Assembly (NCBI RefSeq): GCF_018129005.1
Contig: NZ_JAAEDL010000012.1
Coordinates: 97,992-161,991 of the forward strand
Direction of reading: 5' to 3'
Source of the DNA: Neoroseomonas eburnea
Lineage (GTDB): Bacteria > Pseudomonadota > Alphaproteobacteria > Acetobacterales > Acetobacteraceae
DNA: 64,000 nucleotides
Shown here: positions 50,577-60,016 of the stretch, piece after piece
Position numbering within the stretch: the stretch's first letter is position 1
How the letters are laid out: the number at the start of each line of letters is the position of its first letter
Made by a program: the position numbers and the translations under genes
The notes under the pieces: generated by a model
Databases searched by the model: none
Told to the model about the DNA's origin: nothing
Seen by the model: only the letters and a program-made list of their open reading frames with translations

Positions 50577-51347
50577 TCAGTGCGCGTCGGCCCAGATCTT
50601 CCGCTTCACCGCATAGGCGAGGCCGGCGAGGACCGTGAGGAACAGGATGATCTTCACGCCCATGCCGCGGCGCTGCTCGAGTTCCGGCTCCGCCGCCCAC
50701 TGCAGGAAGGTGGCGACGTCGCGCGCCATGTTCTCGACCGTCGCGGGGGTGCCGTCGGCGAACTGGACCTGGTCCGGGTTCAAGGGCGGGGCCATCGCGA
50801 TCTGGTGGCCGGGGAAGTACTGGTTGTAGTTCATCCCCTCCGCCACCGTGACGCCGGCGGGCGGTTCGGAATAGCCGGTCATCAGTGCGTAGATGTAGGC
50901 CGCGCCGCCCGCCCGCGCCTTGGTGATGACCGACAGGTCCGGCGGCAGGGAGTTGTTGTTCGCCGCGCGCGCCGCCGCATCGTTCGGGAAGGGGCTGCGG
51001 AAGCGGTCGGAAGGACGGCCCGGCCGCTCGAACATCTGCCCTTCGTCGTTCGGACCGTCCTGGATCTGCACCTGGGACGCTATGGCCGCGACCTGCTGCT
51101 CGGTGAGGCCGAGTTCGCGCAGGTTGCGGTAGGAGATCAGCCGCATCGCATGGCAGGCCGCGCAGACTTCCTTGTAGACCTGGAAGCCCCGCTGGGCGCT
51201 GGCGCGGTCATAGGTCCCGAACACCCCGTCGAAGGAGAAACGAACGGGGGGGAGGTGGATCTCATCCCCCGCCGCGCCGGCGGGGGACGGAAGGGCGGCG
51301 AGCAGGCCGCCAATGACGGCGAAGGCCTTGAGCGTGGTGCGGAACAT
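50577..51347 (-). CDS. petC: cytochrome bc1 complex, cytochrome c1 subunit
   Basis: This 256-residue protein has a signal peptide (MFRTTLKAFAVIGGLLAALP, cleavage near AGAAG), a heme c site in EVCAACHAMRLISYRNL, the Met ligand region in HQIAMAPPLNPDQVQF, and a C-terminal membrane anchor (VKIILFLTVLAGLAYAVKRK). It carries electrons from the Rieske protein to soluble cytochrome c in the periplasm. The ATG lies directly after the petB stop (2 bases between). It is the last gene of petABC and is followed by a strong terminator. Confidence 0.95.
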   Translation of the reverse strand: MFRTTLKAFAVIGGLLAALPSPAGAAGDEIHLPPVRFSFDGVFGTYDRASAQRGFQVYKEVCAACHAMRLISYRNLRELGLTEQQVAAIASQVQIQDGPNDEGQMFERPGRPSDRFRSPFPNDAAARAANNNSLPPDLSVITKARAGGAAYIYALMTGYSEPPAGVTVAEGMNYNQYFPGHQIAMAPPLNPDQVQFADGTPATVENMARDVATFLQWAAEPELEQRRGMGVKIILFLTVLAGLAYAVKRKIWADAH

Positions 51348-51349
51348 GG

Positions 51350-52621
51350 TCAGGCCTTCTCCATCGGCTTCGCTGCGGCACCCGCGGGCAGCGGCCCGCC
51401 GCCGCGCAGCACGGCGCGGGAGATGCTCTCGGGCAGCGGCAGCGGCCGTTCGAGCCGCCCGAGCAGCGGCAGGATCACCAGGAAATACGCGAAGTAGTAG
51501 GCGGTCGCGATCCGGCTGATGGTCACGAAGGGCTCTTCCGCCGGCTTGCCGCCGCAGTACAGCAGCACCAGGAAGGCCACCGTCCACAGCAGGAAGGCGA
51601 TGCGCGCCAGCGGGCGGAAGCGCATGGAGCGCACCGGCGAACGGTCGAGCCAGGGCAGCACGAACCACACCAGGATGGACCCGAACATCAGCAGCACGCC
51701 GCCGAGCTTGTCCGGCACCGCGCGCAGGATCGCGTAGTACGGCAGGAAGTACCATTCCGGCACGATGTGCGCGGGCGTCACCAGCGGATTGGCCGGGATG
51801 TAGTTGTCCGGGTGGCCGAGGTAGTTCGGCGCGAAGAACACCAGCACGGCGAAGACGATGAAGTAGATCACCAGGCCGAAGCTGTCCTTCGCCGTGTAGT
51901 ACGGGTGGAAGGGCAGGGTGTCCTGCGGGCCCTTCGGCTCGATGCCGAGCGGGTTGTTCGACCCGGTGATGTGCAGCGCGACGATATGGAGGAAGACCAC
52001 GCCCACGATCACGAAGGGCAGCAGGTAGTGCAGGCTGAAGAAGCGGTTCAGCGTCGGGTTGTCGACGCTGAAGCCGCCCCACAGCAGCGAGACGATCCAC
52101 TGGCCGACGACCGGGAAGGCGCTGAACAGGTTGGTGATGACGGTCGCGCCCCAGAAGGACATCTGGCCCCAGGGCAGCACGTAGCCCATGAAGGCGGTGG
52201 CCATCATCAGCAGGAAGATGACGACGCCCAGCATCCAGAGCAGCTCGCGCGGCGCCTTGTAGGACCCGTAGTACATCCCGCGCCAGATGTGGATGTAGAC
52301 GACGATGAAGAACATCGACGCGCCGTTGGCGTGCACGTAGCGCATCAGCCAGCCGAAGTTCACGTCGCGCATGATCCGCTCGACGCTGTCGAAGGCGAGC
52401 GTGGTGTGCGGCGTGTAGTGCATCGCCAGGAAGATGCCGGTGGCGATCATGATCATCAGGTTGACCATCGCCAACGCGCCGAAATTCCAGAAGTAGTTGA
52501 AATTCCGCGGAGTCGGGAAGGAGCCGTACTCCTTCTGCATCATCGTGAAAATCGGCATGCGCTGGTCGATCCAGCGCACCACCGGGTTCTTCATGTCGCT
52601 GTTGTGCAGGCCGATCGCCAT
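51350..52621 (-). CDS. petB: cytochrome bc1 complex, cytochrome b subunit
   Basis: This 423-residue membrane protein binds two b hemes. The first heme region includes [18 protein letters not shown] and [21 protein letters not shown]. The Qo-site signature PEWY is present in [19 protein letters not shown]. It is the quinol-oxidising subunit of complex III. It begins 11 bases after the petA stop and is followed almost directly by petC. The C-terminal tail with Pro/Ala-rich residues ([14 protein letters not shown]) is not conserved in the family. Confidence 0.96.
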   Translation of the reverse strand: MAIGLHNSDMKNPVVRWIDQRMPIFTMMQKEYGSFPTPRNFNYFWNFGALAMVNLMIMIATGIFLAMHYTPHTTLAFDSVERIMRDVNFGWLMRYVHANGASMFFIVVYIHIWRGMYYGSYKAPRELLWMLGVVIFLLMMATAFMGYVLPWGQMSFWGATVITNLFSAFPVVGQWIVSLLWGGFSVDNPTLNRFFSLHYLLPFVIVGVVFLHIVALHITGSNNPLGIEPKGPQDTLPFHPYYTAKDSFGLVIYFIVFAVLVFFAPNYLGHPDNYIPANPLVTPAHIVPEWYFLPYYAILRAVPDKLGGVLLMFGSILVWFVLPWLDRSPVRSMRFRPLARIAFLLWTVAFLVLLYCGGKPAEEPFVTISRIATAYYFAYFLVILPLLGRLERPLPLPESISRAVLRGGGPLPAGAAAKPMEKA

Positions 52622-52632
52622 CGTCGCGTTCC

Positions 52633-53178
52633 TCAGCCGATCCGGATCTTGGTGTCGGACGTGAAGGCGTATTGCGGCACGTCAAGGTTCCGCGGCGCCG
52701 GGCCCTTACGAATGCGTCCGGAGGTATCGTAGTGGCTGCCATGGCAGGGGCAGAACCATCCGCCATACTCGCCGCGCGGATCGGTCGGCTTCTGGCCGAG
52801 CGGCACGCAGCCCAGATGGGTGCAGATGCCGATGACGACCAGCCATTGATCCTTCTGCACGCGGGACTGGTCGGTCGCGGGGTCCGGCAGCTGGGCTGGC
52901 GGGACATCGCGCGCGGCGGTGATCTCGGCACCCGTGCGGTGCCGCACGAAGATCGGCTTGCCGCGCCACATCACGGTCACTGCCTGGCCTTCGGCGATCG
53001 GCGCCAGCTCGACGTCGGTGCTCGCCAGCGCAAGCACGTCGCGCGCCGGCTGCATGGACGCGATGAAGGGCCAGGCGATGGCGCCGACGCCCACCGCGGC
53101 AAAGGAGGCCGTCACCAGGTTCAGGAAATCCCGCCGCGGCGTCCCATCGGACGCGGTGGCCGCACCACTCTCCGCCAT
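52633..53178 (-). CDS. petA: cytochrome bc1 complex, Rieske iron-sulfur subunit
   Basis: This 181-residue protein has a twin-arginine N terminus ([19 protein letters not shown]) that serves as the membrane anchor, as is usual for Rieske subunits. The [2Fe-2S] ligands lie in CTHLGC and CPCHGSHYD. It transfers electrons from quinol to cytochrome c1 on the periplasmic side. It is the first gene of the leftward petABC operon and is divergent from hemF, with a 202-base gap that should hold both promoters. Confidence 0.96.
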   Translation of the reverse strand: MAESGAATASDGTPRRDFLNLVTASFAAVGVGAIAWPFIASMQPARDVLALASTDVELAPIAEGQAVTVMWRGKPIFVRHRTGAEITAARDVPPAQLPDPATDQSRVQKDQWLVVIGICTHLGCVPLGQKPTDPRGEYGGWFCPCHGSHYDTSGRIRKGPAPRNLDVPQYAFTSDTKIRIG

Positions 53179-53380
53179 GCCTCACCATCCCTTTCGCCGG
53201 CGCGCCCCGGGCGAAGGGACATCGACGGCCGCATCGATCGATTTCCGGACGCCTTGCGAACGACGCCCGCCAATTGGAGGAAGGCGAGCGCCACCGTGCG
53301 CTGCCCTCCTTGCGCGGCGGACCTTATAAGGGGCGGCCGCGCGGGGTGTCCATGCCACCTCCGCCCGGAAGGAGCGTTCG

Positions 53381-54292
53381 ATGCACGAAGAGACCGCCGC
53401 CGGAACCACCCTGCCCGCCCCGGCGGACCACCCCCTGGCCGGCCCGGCGCGCGCCTGGTTCGAAAGCCTGCGCGACCGCATCTGCGCCGGGTTCGAGGCG
53501 ATCGAGGACGAACTCCGCCACGGACCGCACCGCGACCTGCCCCCGGGCCGCTTCGAGCGCACCGCCTGGGCCCGGCCCGAAGGCGGCGGAGGCGTGATGT
53601 CCGTGATGCGCGGCCGTGTCTTCGAGAAGGTGGGCGTCAACGTTTCCACCGTCTTCGGCGAGTTCTCCCCGGAATTCCGCAAGACCATCCCGGGGGCGGA
53701 ACAGGACCCCCGATTCCTGGCGACCGGCATCTCGCTGGTGTCCCACATGCGGAACCCGCGCGTGCCGGCCGCGCACATGAACACCCGCTTCATCGTCACC
53801 ACCCGCGCCTGGTTCGGCGGCGGCGGAGACCTGACGCCGATGTTCCCCGACAGCGCCGAGGCGCAGGAGGATGCGCGCGGCTTCCATGCCGCCTTCAAGG
53901 CCGCCTGCGACAAGGCCGACCCTGGCTACTATCCGCGCTTCAGGCAGTGGTGCGACGAGTATTTCTTCCTGCCCCACCGCAACGAGCCCCGCGGCCTGGG
54001 CGGCATCTTCTACGACTGGCTGGGGGATCGCACGCCCGGGCACGGGGCCGAGGCGGACTTCGCCTTCACCAAGGATGTCGGCCTCGCCTTCCTCGACGCC
54101 TACCCCGCCATCGTGCGCCGCCGCATGCATGAACCCTGGACGGCGGCCGAGCGCCAGCATCAGCTCGTCCGCCGCGGGCGCTACGTCGAATTCAACCTGA
54201 TCCATGACCGCGGCACGCTCTTCGGCCTCAAGACCGGGGGCAATGTGGAGGCGATCCTGATGTCGCTGCCGCCGGAGGTGGCCTGGCCCTGA
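53381..54292 (+). CDS. hemF: oxygen-dependent coproporphyrinogen III oxidase
   Basis: This 303-residue enzyme converts coproporphyrinogen III to protoporphyrinogen IX with O2 in heme synthesis. Conserved stretches are [68 protein letters not shown], and the C-terminal [18 protein letters not shown]. Length is normal. The ATG follows GGAAGGAG. Being divergent from the bc1 genes, it may be coordinated with respiratory demand for heme. Its stop is followed after 31 bases by a perfect hairpin. Confidence 0.95.
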   Translation: MHEETAAGTTLPAPADHPLAGPARAWFESLRDRICAGFEAIEDELRHGPHRDLPPGRFERTAWARPEGGGGVMSVMRGRVFEKVGVNVSTVFGEFSPEFRKTIPGAEQDPRFLATGISLVSHMRNPRVPAAHMNTRFIVTTRAWFGGGGDLTPMFPDSAEAQEDARGFHAAFKAACDKADPGYYPRFRQWCDEYFFLPHRNEPRGLGGIFYDWLGDRTPGHGAEADFAFTKDVGLAFLDAYPAIVRRRMHEPWTAAERQHQLVRRGRYVEFNLIHDRGTLFGLKTGGNVEAILMSLPPEVAWP

Positions 54293-54323
54293 CGGGCCGT
54301 CACGAATGCGCCGCAGGTGGTTC

Positions 54324-54346
54324 CGAGAGGGGCGCTGCCCCTCTCG
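54324..54346 (+). terminator. hairpin after hemF
   Basis: CGAGAGGGGC and GCCCCTCTCG form a perfect 10-base stem with a GCT loop, 31 bases after the hemF stop. It is the first of five hairpins in a row and probably ends or protects the hemF transcript. No T-run follows. Confidence 0.6.
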
Positions 54347-54360
54347 TGCTCTCCCCGCCA

Positions 54361-54456
54361 AAGGCCGAAAGGCCTTCGGAAACCGATACTTGAGGTATCT
54401 CGGGTGCAGGGGACCGTGTTCCCTGCCGGGCAAGTTCGAGGGGGCAAAGCCCCTCG
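54361..54456. repeat. array of four further stem-loops, dispersed-repeat copy
   Basis: Stem-loops are AAGGCC-GAAA-GGCCTT (54361-54376, GNRA loop), GATAC/GTATC (54385-54399), GCAGGGGA/TTCCCTGC with loop CCGTG (54406-54426) and CGAGGGG/CCCCTCG (54437-54456). The third, with its CGGGT flank, recurs inverted at 60063-60088 with one mismatch in 26 positions, so this is a dispersed intergenic element. Confidence 0.72.
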
Positions 54457-54642
54457 ATCCGCAGCCGTCGCGCATGGCACCGGACCGGATCGCGCTCCCC
54501 CCAAGCGTGAAGCTCGGCACTTCCGCCGGTCCGCAGCGGTTCCTTCCGAGCAGCCTTGATGTTCCGGTATCGTTTCATCTTGCGCGCCGTGACGGAGTCC
54601 GCCTAAGCAGCCCCCTTGGCAGAGTTGCAGGGGGTGGTTTCC

Positions 54643-55140
54643 ATGACCATGCGCTCTCCGACCCGGCGCGCGGTGCTGTCCTGCCTCGTCATCATGTCAG
54701 GCACCGCGAGCCGCGCCGCTGCGCAGGCGCCGGCCGATCCGCAGGCCTTCGTGGCAGAGCTGTACCGCGCGCACATGCCCTCCGTCACGGGGAGTGCGCG
54801 CGGCGTGGTGCACGACCCTCGGCTGCGGGCGCGCTTCTTCGCGCCGGATCTCGCCGCCGCGATCGGCCGCGACTTCCGGGAGGCCGACCGGACCGGCGAG
54901 GTCGCCACCCTGATGATGGACCCGATCACTGCCTCGCAGGATCCGGAAGTCCGGAACCTCTCCCTGCACACCGTCGCACGGGATGGCGACTCGGCACGCG
55001 TGGAAGCGAGGTTCCGCCAGCGCGGCGGGACAACGCGCGTGCTGTTCCTCCTGCGCCGCGGGCGCTCCGGCTGGGCGATCTGGGATATCGGATGGAACGG
55101 CCGCCCGCCCGAACTGCGCTCGCTCTACGGTCTGCCCTGA
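54643..55140 (+). CDS. small exported protein, DUF3828-like
   Basis: This 165-residue protein has a signal peptide ([20 protein letters not shown], cleavage near AAAQ). The mature part, with [31 protein letters not shown] and [13 protein letters not shown], then [18 protein letters not shown] beta strands ([20 protein letters not shown]), resembles the DUF3828 family of periplasmic proteins. Function is unknown. The ATG at 54643 follows GGGGTGG. It is followed by iorA on the same strand with a 70-base gap, so a link to that enzyme is possible but not shown. Confidence 0.7.
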   Translation: MTMRSPTRRAVLSCLVIMSGTASRAAAQAPADPQAFVAELYRAHMPSVTGSARGVVHDPRLRARFFAPDLAAAIGRDFREADRTGEVATLMMDPITASQDPEVRNLSLHTVARDGDSARVEARFRQRGGTTRVLFLLRRGRSGWAIWDIGWNGRPPELRSLYGLP

Positions 55141-55210
55141 GCCCCACGACCTTTCACCTCGCCGGCAGCTACACCATGTTCCGGCCGAACAGGGCACAGG
55201 CAGCGACACG

Positions 55211-55663
55211 ATGATCGAAATGAACGTCAATGGGACGGTCCACAGGCTCGACGTGGAAGACGATACGCCGCTGCTGTGGGTGCTGCGCGAACAACTCGGC
55301 CTGACCGGCACCAAGTACGGTTGCGGCGTCGCGCAGTGCGGCGCCTGCACGGTGCTGGTGGACGGGGAGGCCATGCGTTCCTGCTCCCTGCCGGCCGAGG
55401 CCGCCGCCGGCCGCACCATCACCACCATCGAGGCAATCGAGGACCACCCCGTCGGCCGCAGGGTGGTCGAGGCCTGGGTCGAGGCCCAGGCGCCGCAATG
55501 CGGCTACTGCCAGTCCGGCCAGGTGATGGCGGCGACGGCGCTGCTCGCCGCGACGCCGAAGCCGACGCCGGAGGAGGTCGGGGCGGCGATGACCAATATC
55601 TGCCGCTGCGGCACCTACAATGCCATCGCCCGCGCGATCGGCCTCGCCGCCGAGCGGGCATGA
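55211..55663 (+). CDS. iorA: isoquinoline 1-oxidoreductase-type [2Fe-2S] subunit
   Basis: This 150-residue protein is the iron-sulfur subunit of a molybdenum hydroxylase. The plant-type [2Fe-2S] ligands are C38, C43, C46 and C58 (in [18 protein letters not shown] and SCSLP). The second cluster uses C97, C100, C131 and C133 (CGYCQSGQ and [14 protein letters not shown]). It transfers electrons from the molybdenum centre. Its stop overlaps the large subunit start by four bases. Family relatives hydroxylate N-heterocycles or oxidise aldehydes; the name iorA reflects homology, not a proven substrate. Confidence 0.88.
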   Translation: MIEMNVNGTVHRLDVEDDTPLLWVLREQLGLTGTKYGCGVAQCGACTVLVDGEAMRSCSLPAEAAAGRTITTIEAIEDHPVGRRVVEAWVEAQAPQCGYCQSGQVMAATALLAATPKPTPEEVGAAMTNICRCGTYNAIARAIGLAAERA

Positions 55664-57921
55664 GGGAAGCCGCCATGCGCACCGAGGACGCCCTCGCCGC
55701 CGCCATGCCGCCTGGCCGGCCCGTCAACCTCTCCCGCCGCGGCATGTTCGCCGCCGCCGGGGCGGGCCTGTTCCTCGGCCTTGCCCTGCCCGCGCGAACG
55801 CCGCGCGCGCAGGGCTCCGCCGCCGCCGCGCTGCGCCATGCGACCAAGGTGAACGCCTATCTCCGCATCGCGCCGGACGGGAAGATCCACCTGCAGAATC
55901 CCTTCGTCGAAGGTGGGCAAGGCATCGATTCCGCCGTCGCGCAGATCGTGGCGGAGGAACTCGATGCCGACCCGGCAGGCTTCGTCGTCGCCTGCGCACC
56001 CCCGGGGGAGGACTTCCGGGTCATGCAGGGCGGCAATGTGCGCTTCACCGGCGGGTCCTTCTCGGTGCGCTCCTCCTTCGCGCATTTCCGCACCCTGGGC
56101 GCCACCGCGCGGGCGATGCTGATCGAGGCCGCCGCCACGCGGCTTGCATTGCCCGCCACGGCGCTGACGACCGAACCGGGGCGCGTCGTCCACCGCGAGT
56201 CCGCGCGTGCCTTGACCTACGGCGAACTCGCCGAGGCCGCCGCGGCGCTGACCCCGCCGGTCAATGTCCCTCTCAAGGACCCGGCCGCCTTCCGTGTCAT
56301 CGGCAGGCGGGTGCCGCGCTTCGACGTGCGCGCGAAATCCACCGGCAAGGTCACCTACGGCATCGACGTGAAGGTCGAGGGCATGCTGCTCGCGGCCGTC
56401 GTGCACGCCCCGCGCGCCGGCGCGCAGCCCGCCGCCGTGACCAATGAGGCCGCCCTGCGCGCCCTGCCCGGCGTGCATTCCGTCCATCGCCTGCCCGGCG
56501 CCGTCGCCGTGGCGGCGGACACCTGGTGGCATGCGAAGAAGGCGGTGGAGCAGGCGCAGGTCGCCTGGCAGGCACTCGCCGGCCCCGTCATGGCGGAGGA
56601 TTTCTCGCCCGCCGCCATGCTGGACCGCCTGAAGGCGGCGGCCGGCACACCGGGCAATACCGCCGAGGAGGCGGGTGACCTCCGCGTCGCCCTCGCCGGC
56701 GCCGCCCGCGTGATCGAAGCCGAATACGACGCGCCCTACCTCGCGCATGCGCAGATGGAGCCGCCCTCCGCCACCGCGCGCTTCAATGACGACGGCACGC
56801 TCGATGTCTGGGTGCCGAACCAGGCGCCGGACTTCTTCCTGGCGACGGCCGCCCGCGTCGCGCAGCTCGAGCCTGCGAAGGTCCGCATCCATTCCCCGCC
56901 GCTGGGGGGCTTCTTCGGCCGGCACTTCGCCTATGGCAGCGCCAATGCGCACCCACAGGCGATCCTGCTCGCCAAGGCCACGGGCCGCCCGGTGAAGGTG
57001 ATCTGGAGCCGCGAGGAGGAATTCGCCCGCGACGCCTATCGCCCGCTCACCTTCGCAACCTTCCGCGCCGGGCTGGACGTGGTGGGCGACGTCGTCGCCC
57101 TGCAGGCGGCGGGCTACGGCGAAGGTCCGATGACCAGGCATTTCGGCGCGGCCTCGCTCGGCAACCCGCCGGTCGATGCTTCCATCATGGAAGGGCTGAC
57201 AGGCAAGCCGTACCGCTTCGCCGCCAAGCGCGTGGAATTCGTGCCCGTGCCGCACCCGCCGGGGGTGAATCTAGGCTTCTGGCGCTCGGTCGGGCATTCG
57301 ATGAACGACTTCTTCTTCGAGTCCTTCCTCGACGAGATCGCCCACGCCGCGAACAAGGATCCCTTCGCCTTCCGCATGGCGTTGCTGGCCCACAGCGAAC
57401 GCCACCGGACCCTGCTGAACGCGGTGGCGGAACTGTCCGGCGGCTGGCGGCGCGGGCCCTTCCAGGCACCGGACGGCACGCGCCGCGCCCGCGGCGTCGC
57501 CATGGCCTCGCCCTTCGGGTCCGAAGTCGCGACCATCGCCGAGGCCTCGGTGAAGGATGGCGAGGTCGTGGTCCATGACGTCTGGGTCGCCATCGATCCG
57601 GGGCGCATCGTCAACCCGCGCACCATCGAGGAACAGGTCCAGTCCGCGGTCGCGATCGGCCTCTCCTCCGCGCTCGCCGAGGAAGTGCTGTTCGAACGCG
57701 GCGAGGTCACAACCCGCAATTTCGACACCTACCAGGTGATGCGCCGCGACCGCATGCCGCGCGTGCATGTGCGCATCGTCGAAAGCGGCGCGCCGATGGG
57801 CGGCGTGGGCGAGCCCGGCACGCCGGGCGTGCCGCCGGCGGTGGCGAACGCGGTGTTCGCGCTGACGGGGCAGAGGATGCGCAGCCTGCCGTTCAGCAAG
57901 ACCAGGCTTTCGGGTTCATAG
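55660..57921 (+). CDS. iorB: isoquinoline 1-oxidoreductase-type molybdopterin subunit
   Basis: This 753-residue subunit carries a twin-arginine signal ([20 protein letters not shown]), so the complex is probably periplasmic. Molybdopterin-cytosine-dinucleotide binding segments include [15 protein letters not shown] and the C-terminal [20 protein letters not shown], whose Glu is the catalytic residue of the xanthine-oxidase family. The N-terminal half shows [14 protein letters not shown]. Start ATG overlaps the iorA stop. The electron acceptor is often a cytochrome c, but none is encoded next to it. A terminator-like hairpin follows. Confidence 0.9.
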   Translation: MREAAMRTEDALAAAMPPGRPVNLSRRGMFAAAGAGLFLGLALPARTPRAQGSAAAALRHATKVNAYLRIAPDGKIHLQNPFVEGGQGIDSAVAQIVAEELDADPAGFVVACAPPGEDFRVMQGGNVRFTGGSFSVRSSFAHFRTLGATARAMLIEAAATRLALPATALTTEPGRVVHRESARALTYGELAEAAAALTPPVNVPLKDPAAFRVIGRRVPRFDVRAKSTGKVTYGIDVKVEGMLLAAVVHAPRAGAQPAAVTNEAALRALPGVHSVHRLPGAVAVAADTWWHAKKAVEQAQVAWQALAGPVMAEDFSPAAMLDRLKAAAGTPGNTAEEAGDLRVALAGAARVIEAEYDAPYLAHAQMEPPSATARFNDDGTLDVWVPNQAPDFFLATAARVAQLEPAKVRIHSPPLGGFFGRHFAYGSANAHPQAILLAKATGRPVKVIWSREEEFARDAYRPLTFATFRAGLDVVGDVVALQAAGYGEGPMTRHFGAASLGNPPVDASIMEGLTGKPYRFAAKRVEFVPVPHPPGVNLGFWRSVGHSMNDFFFESFLDEIAHAANKDPFAFRMALLAHSERHRTLLNAVAELSGGWRRGPFQAPDGTRRARGVAMASPFGSEVATIAEASVKDGEVVVHDVWVAIDPGRIVNPRTIEEQVQSAVAIGLSSALAEEVLFERGEVTTRNFDTYQVMRRDRMPRVHVRIVESGAPMGGVGEPGTPGVPPAVANAVFALTGQRMRSLPFSKTRLSGS

Positions 57922-57928
57922 GGGAAGG

Positions 57929-57952
57929 TCGGGGGAGGGGAACCTCCCCCGA
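57929..57952 (+). terminator. terminator-like hairpin after iorB
   Basis: TCGGGGGAGG and CCTCCCCCGA form a 10-base perfect stem with a GGAA (GNRA) loop, starting 8 bases after the iorB stop. It is followed by GCCCCCTTCCTTCT, which is pyrimidine-rich. It forms one end of a larger structured element. Confidence 0.6.
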
Positions 57953-57960
57953 GCCCCCTT

Positions 57961-58017
57961 CCTTCTCTGGCCCTTGGAAACTGACAGCCGAAGTCAGTTC
58001 CCACATGACAGAGAAGG
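57961..58017. repeat. nested inverted-repeat element
   Basis: CCTTCTCTG (57961-57969) pairs perfectly with CAGAGAAGG (58009-58017), enclosing AACTGAC (57979-57985) and GTCAGTT (57993-57999). Beyond the outer arms, C-runs and G-runs extend the match. This gives a two-level cruciform-like element between convergent genes, resembling a dispersed palindromic repeat. Confidence 0.65.
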
Positions 58018-58052
58018 TTGGGGGGTGCGGGGGGAAGTTCCCTTCGCCCCGC

Positions 58053-59318
58053 CTACTGCCCCTCCTGCTCGAAAAACCTGGCCACCCGTTCCGCCGTATC
58101 CGCGATGGCATGCGGCGGTGCCTTTTCCCGCGGCCGGCAGGCCTCGGCCATCGCCCGCAGTTCCGGCCGCAGGTCCACTCCTGCGGCGCGCAGCCCGAAG
58201 GATGCCGCGACGACGCCGATCGCGAGTTCGTGTGCCTCGGCATAGAGCCGGTCGCGGCTGTCTTCCGCCGCCGGGTCAATGGCTTCGGCGATGCGGACCA
58301 CCTCCGCAGCCCGTGCGCGCACCGCGTCGCCGAGTTCCGCCGGCGCGGGCCGCATCTCCCCGATGATGTACATCGCCTCTCGCGCCGCCGCCGCGTCCGG
58401 CCCGGCGATGTGCCCGACGATCGCGGCCGCGAAATCGGGCCGCGCTGTCGCGATACGGATCGCCTCGGTCCGCACCTCGTCCCACCCGTCGGTGATGGCG
58501 AAGTCCAGGAAGGCGGCTGTCGGCGCATCGGGTGCCAGTGCCGCGAAGGCGGCCTGGCGCAGCGCCGCCGCGCTCGGCGGGGCGGGCGGCGGCGGTGCCG
58601 GCGGAGGGCGGCGCACGACGCGATAGCGGACATGGTGCGAGGCCTCGGCCGGGTCCGGACTGCCCGAGCCGAGATACGACCCGATCCAGGGGCTCCAGGC
58701 CTCCTCCAGCGCTCCCGGCCGCGCCGGGACGGGCAGCGAGACATACTGTGACTCCGGCCCGAAGCGCCCGACGGTGAGGATGCGCGGCGCCTGCGAGATG
58801 GTGACCGGAACGCGGCCGGGAACGATCCAGTGCCCGTCCTCGAACCGCGCCTCCTCCAGGTTCCAGTCGCCCATGCTGGAGCGCAGGTTGGGCCCGGAGG
58901 ACAGGTGCACATAGGGCGTCTCCGCCGGCTCCGGCGCGGGCCGTTCCGCGCCCGCCGGCAGGCGGAGCTCCAGCGCCAGGTCGATCGGCTGCCCGCCCAC
59001 CAGGGGCTGCACGTCCCGCTGGGCCCAGGCGAGCAAGCCGGCGGCGGTGATCAGCCCGCCGACCACCAGCAGCGCTGCGCCGAAGCCGCGGGCGATGCCC
59101 GCGCCGCCCGGTTCGCCCGCCAGCCGGCAGGTGGTGATGCCGGCGATGGTGCTGCCGAGGAAGCCGAGCAGCGCCATGAACACCACGAAGTAGCCGGACC
59201 CGCCCTCGAAGGAGGAGATGCGCAGCCAGGGCGCCGCGCGGTCCGCGACGAGGCCGGCATAGATGCCGCCGATCAGGCCGGTGAGAAGGCCAAGGAAGAT
59301 GGCGGCTGGCCAAGGCAT
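58053..59318 (-). CDS. membrane-anchored protein of unknown function
   Basis: This 421-residue protein has three N-terminal membrane helices (AAIFLGLLTGLIGGIYAG, GYFVVFMALLGFLGSTIAG, and GFGAALLVVGGLITAAGLLA). It then has a probably extracytoplasmic beta-rich domain (VHLSSGPNLRSSMGDWNLEE, DGHWIVPGRVPVTISQ), a Pro-rich linker (RPPPAPPPPAPP) and a helical C-terminal part that looks HEAT- or armadillo-like. I do not recognise the family. The ATG lies 17 bases after the stop of the upstream 200-residue gene, so the two are likely co-transcribed. Codon use matches genuine genes. Confidence 0.68.
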   Translation of the reverse strand: MPWPAAIFLGLLTGLIGGIYAGLVADRAAPWLRISSFEGGSGYFVVFMALLGFLGSTIAGITTCRLAGEPGGAGIARGFGAALLVVGGLITAAGLLAWAQRDVQPLVGGQPIDLALELRLPAGAERPAPEPAETPYVHLSSGPNLRSSMGDWNLEEARFEDGHWIVPGRVPVTISQAPRILTVGRFGPESQYVSLPVPARPGALEEAWSPWIGSYLGSGSPDPAEASHHVRYRVVRRPPPAPPPPAPPSAAALRQAAFAALAPDAPTAAFLDFAITDGWDEVRTEAIRIATARPDFAAAIVGHIAGPDAAAAREAMYIIGEMRPAPAELGDAVRARAAEVVRIAEAIDPAAEDSRDRLYAEAHELAIGVVAASFGLRAAGVDLRPELRAMAEACRPREKAPPHAIADTAERVARFFEQEGQ

Positions 59319-59335
59319 GTGGGGGTTTCCGTCGG

Positions 59336-59938
59336 TCAGTCTTCGATGGCCAGGCCATGCATGCCGAGGTGGCGGCGGCAATGCTCGGCGATGCGGGCGA
59401 CGAGGCGGGCGCGTTCCTCCGGCGCGATGGGCACGGAACGGCTCTCCGCCGGAACCCACCAACCCTCGAGCGTGCGCGGCACCAGACGGGGCTCGGGGCC
59501 GAAGGTGCAGATGATGGTGGCGACGCGGTCCCCCTCCCGGCAGGTCAGCATCTCGCCGCGGCGATCGATCTCGACGGTCAGGTGGGGCGGGCCGGCCCTC
59601 GGGGCGGGCGGCGGCGGGTTCGCCGCGCGGCGGATCGCATCCATGTCGGGCATGGTCGACGGCAGAGAGGGCGGTTCGAGGACGAAGAAGTGGCGCCGCG
59701 CATCGGTCCATTCGCCGGACCAGAGGGGGCTCTGCCGGTCGTGGAAACCGATCTCCGCGGTGGGGGCGCGCGGCCGCGTGGCAACCGGGCGGGCCAGCCG
59801 CGCAAAGGCGCCGACCGGCGGCGCGGGCGACCCGAAGCCGACCTCCAGCACGGTGTTGCCGGCGGCGAGCTCGGCCTCGAGCAGCGCGCGCAGCGTCGGC
59901 GGGAAGCACCCGATCCCCTGGCACTTCTCGGCAGTCAC
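59336..59938 (-). CDS. protein of unknown function (200 residues)
   Basis: This protein is not recognised. It begins TAEKCQGIGCFPPTLRALLE after a GTG start preceded by AAGGGAGG, and continues AGNTVLEVGFGSPAPPVGAF. The C-terminal half has LTVEIDRRGEMLTCREGDRV and VPRTLEGWWVPAESRSVPI, which are strand-rich. There is no signal peptide or membrane helix. It lies directly upstream of the 421-residue membrane protein gene and downstream of a 12-base G tract. The pair may be functionally linked, but no known system is evident. Confidence 0.6.
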   Translation of the reverse strand: MTAEKCQGIGCFPPTLRALLEAELAAGNTVLEVGFGSPAPPVGAFARLARPVATRPRAPTAEIGFHDRQSPLWSGEWTDARRHFFVLEPPSLPSTMPDMDAIRRAANPPPPAPRAGPPHLTVEIDRRGEMLTCREGDRVATIICTFGPEPRLVPRTLEGWWVPAESRSVPIAPEERARLVARIAEHCRRHLGMHGLAIED

Positions 59939-59956
59939 CGCGCCTCCCTTGTCCGT

Positions 59957-59968
59957 GGGGGGGGGGGG
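59957..59968. repeat. 12-base G homopolymer
   Basis: A run of twelve G on the plus strand lies about 18 bases upstream of the GTG start of the leftward 200-residue gene. It falls in the probable leader or promoter. Such tracts slip during replication and can switch expression, but sequencing error in the run length is also common. Confidence 0.75.
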
Positions 59969-60016
59969 AGTATTGCCGGCACGATGGTGCAGGCCAAGCC
60001 ATTCCGAAGGCGGGCC

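Larger units (their letters stand above)
54293..54642. other. intergenic region rich in stem-loops after hemF
   Basis: This 350-base gap between hemF and the next plus-strand gene contains five successive hairpins from 54324 to 54456 and a sixth inverted repeat (CGATCCG at 54455-54461 with CGGATCG at 54486-54492). The last 100 bases are less structured and may hold the promoter of the downstream gene. No coding sequence is credible. Confidence 0.6.

Noticed and set aside
50577..52931. 784-codon frame that appears to fuse cytochrome c1 to upstream sequence
   Set aside because: Only the last 256 codons code for cytochrome c1 with its signal peptide. The rest is the cytochrome b and Rieske region read in the wrong frame, so it is not a fusion.
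54324..54456. CRISPR array
   Set aside because: The stem-loops differ from one another and there are no equal-length direct repeats with spacers; no cas genes are near.
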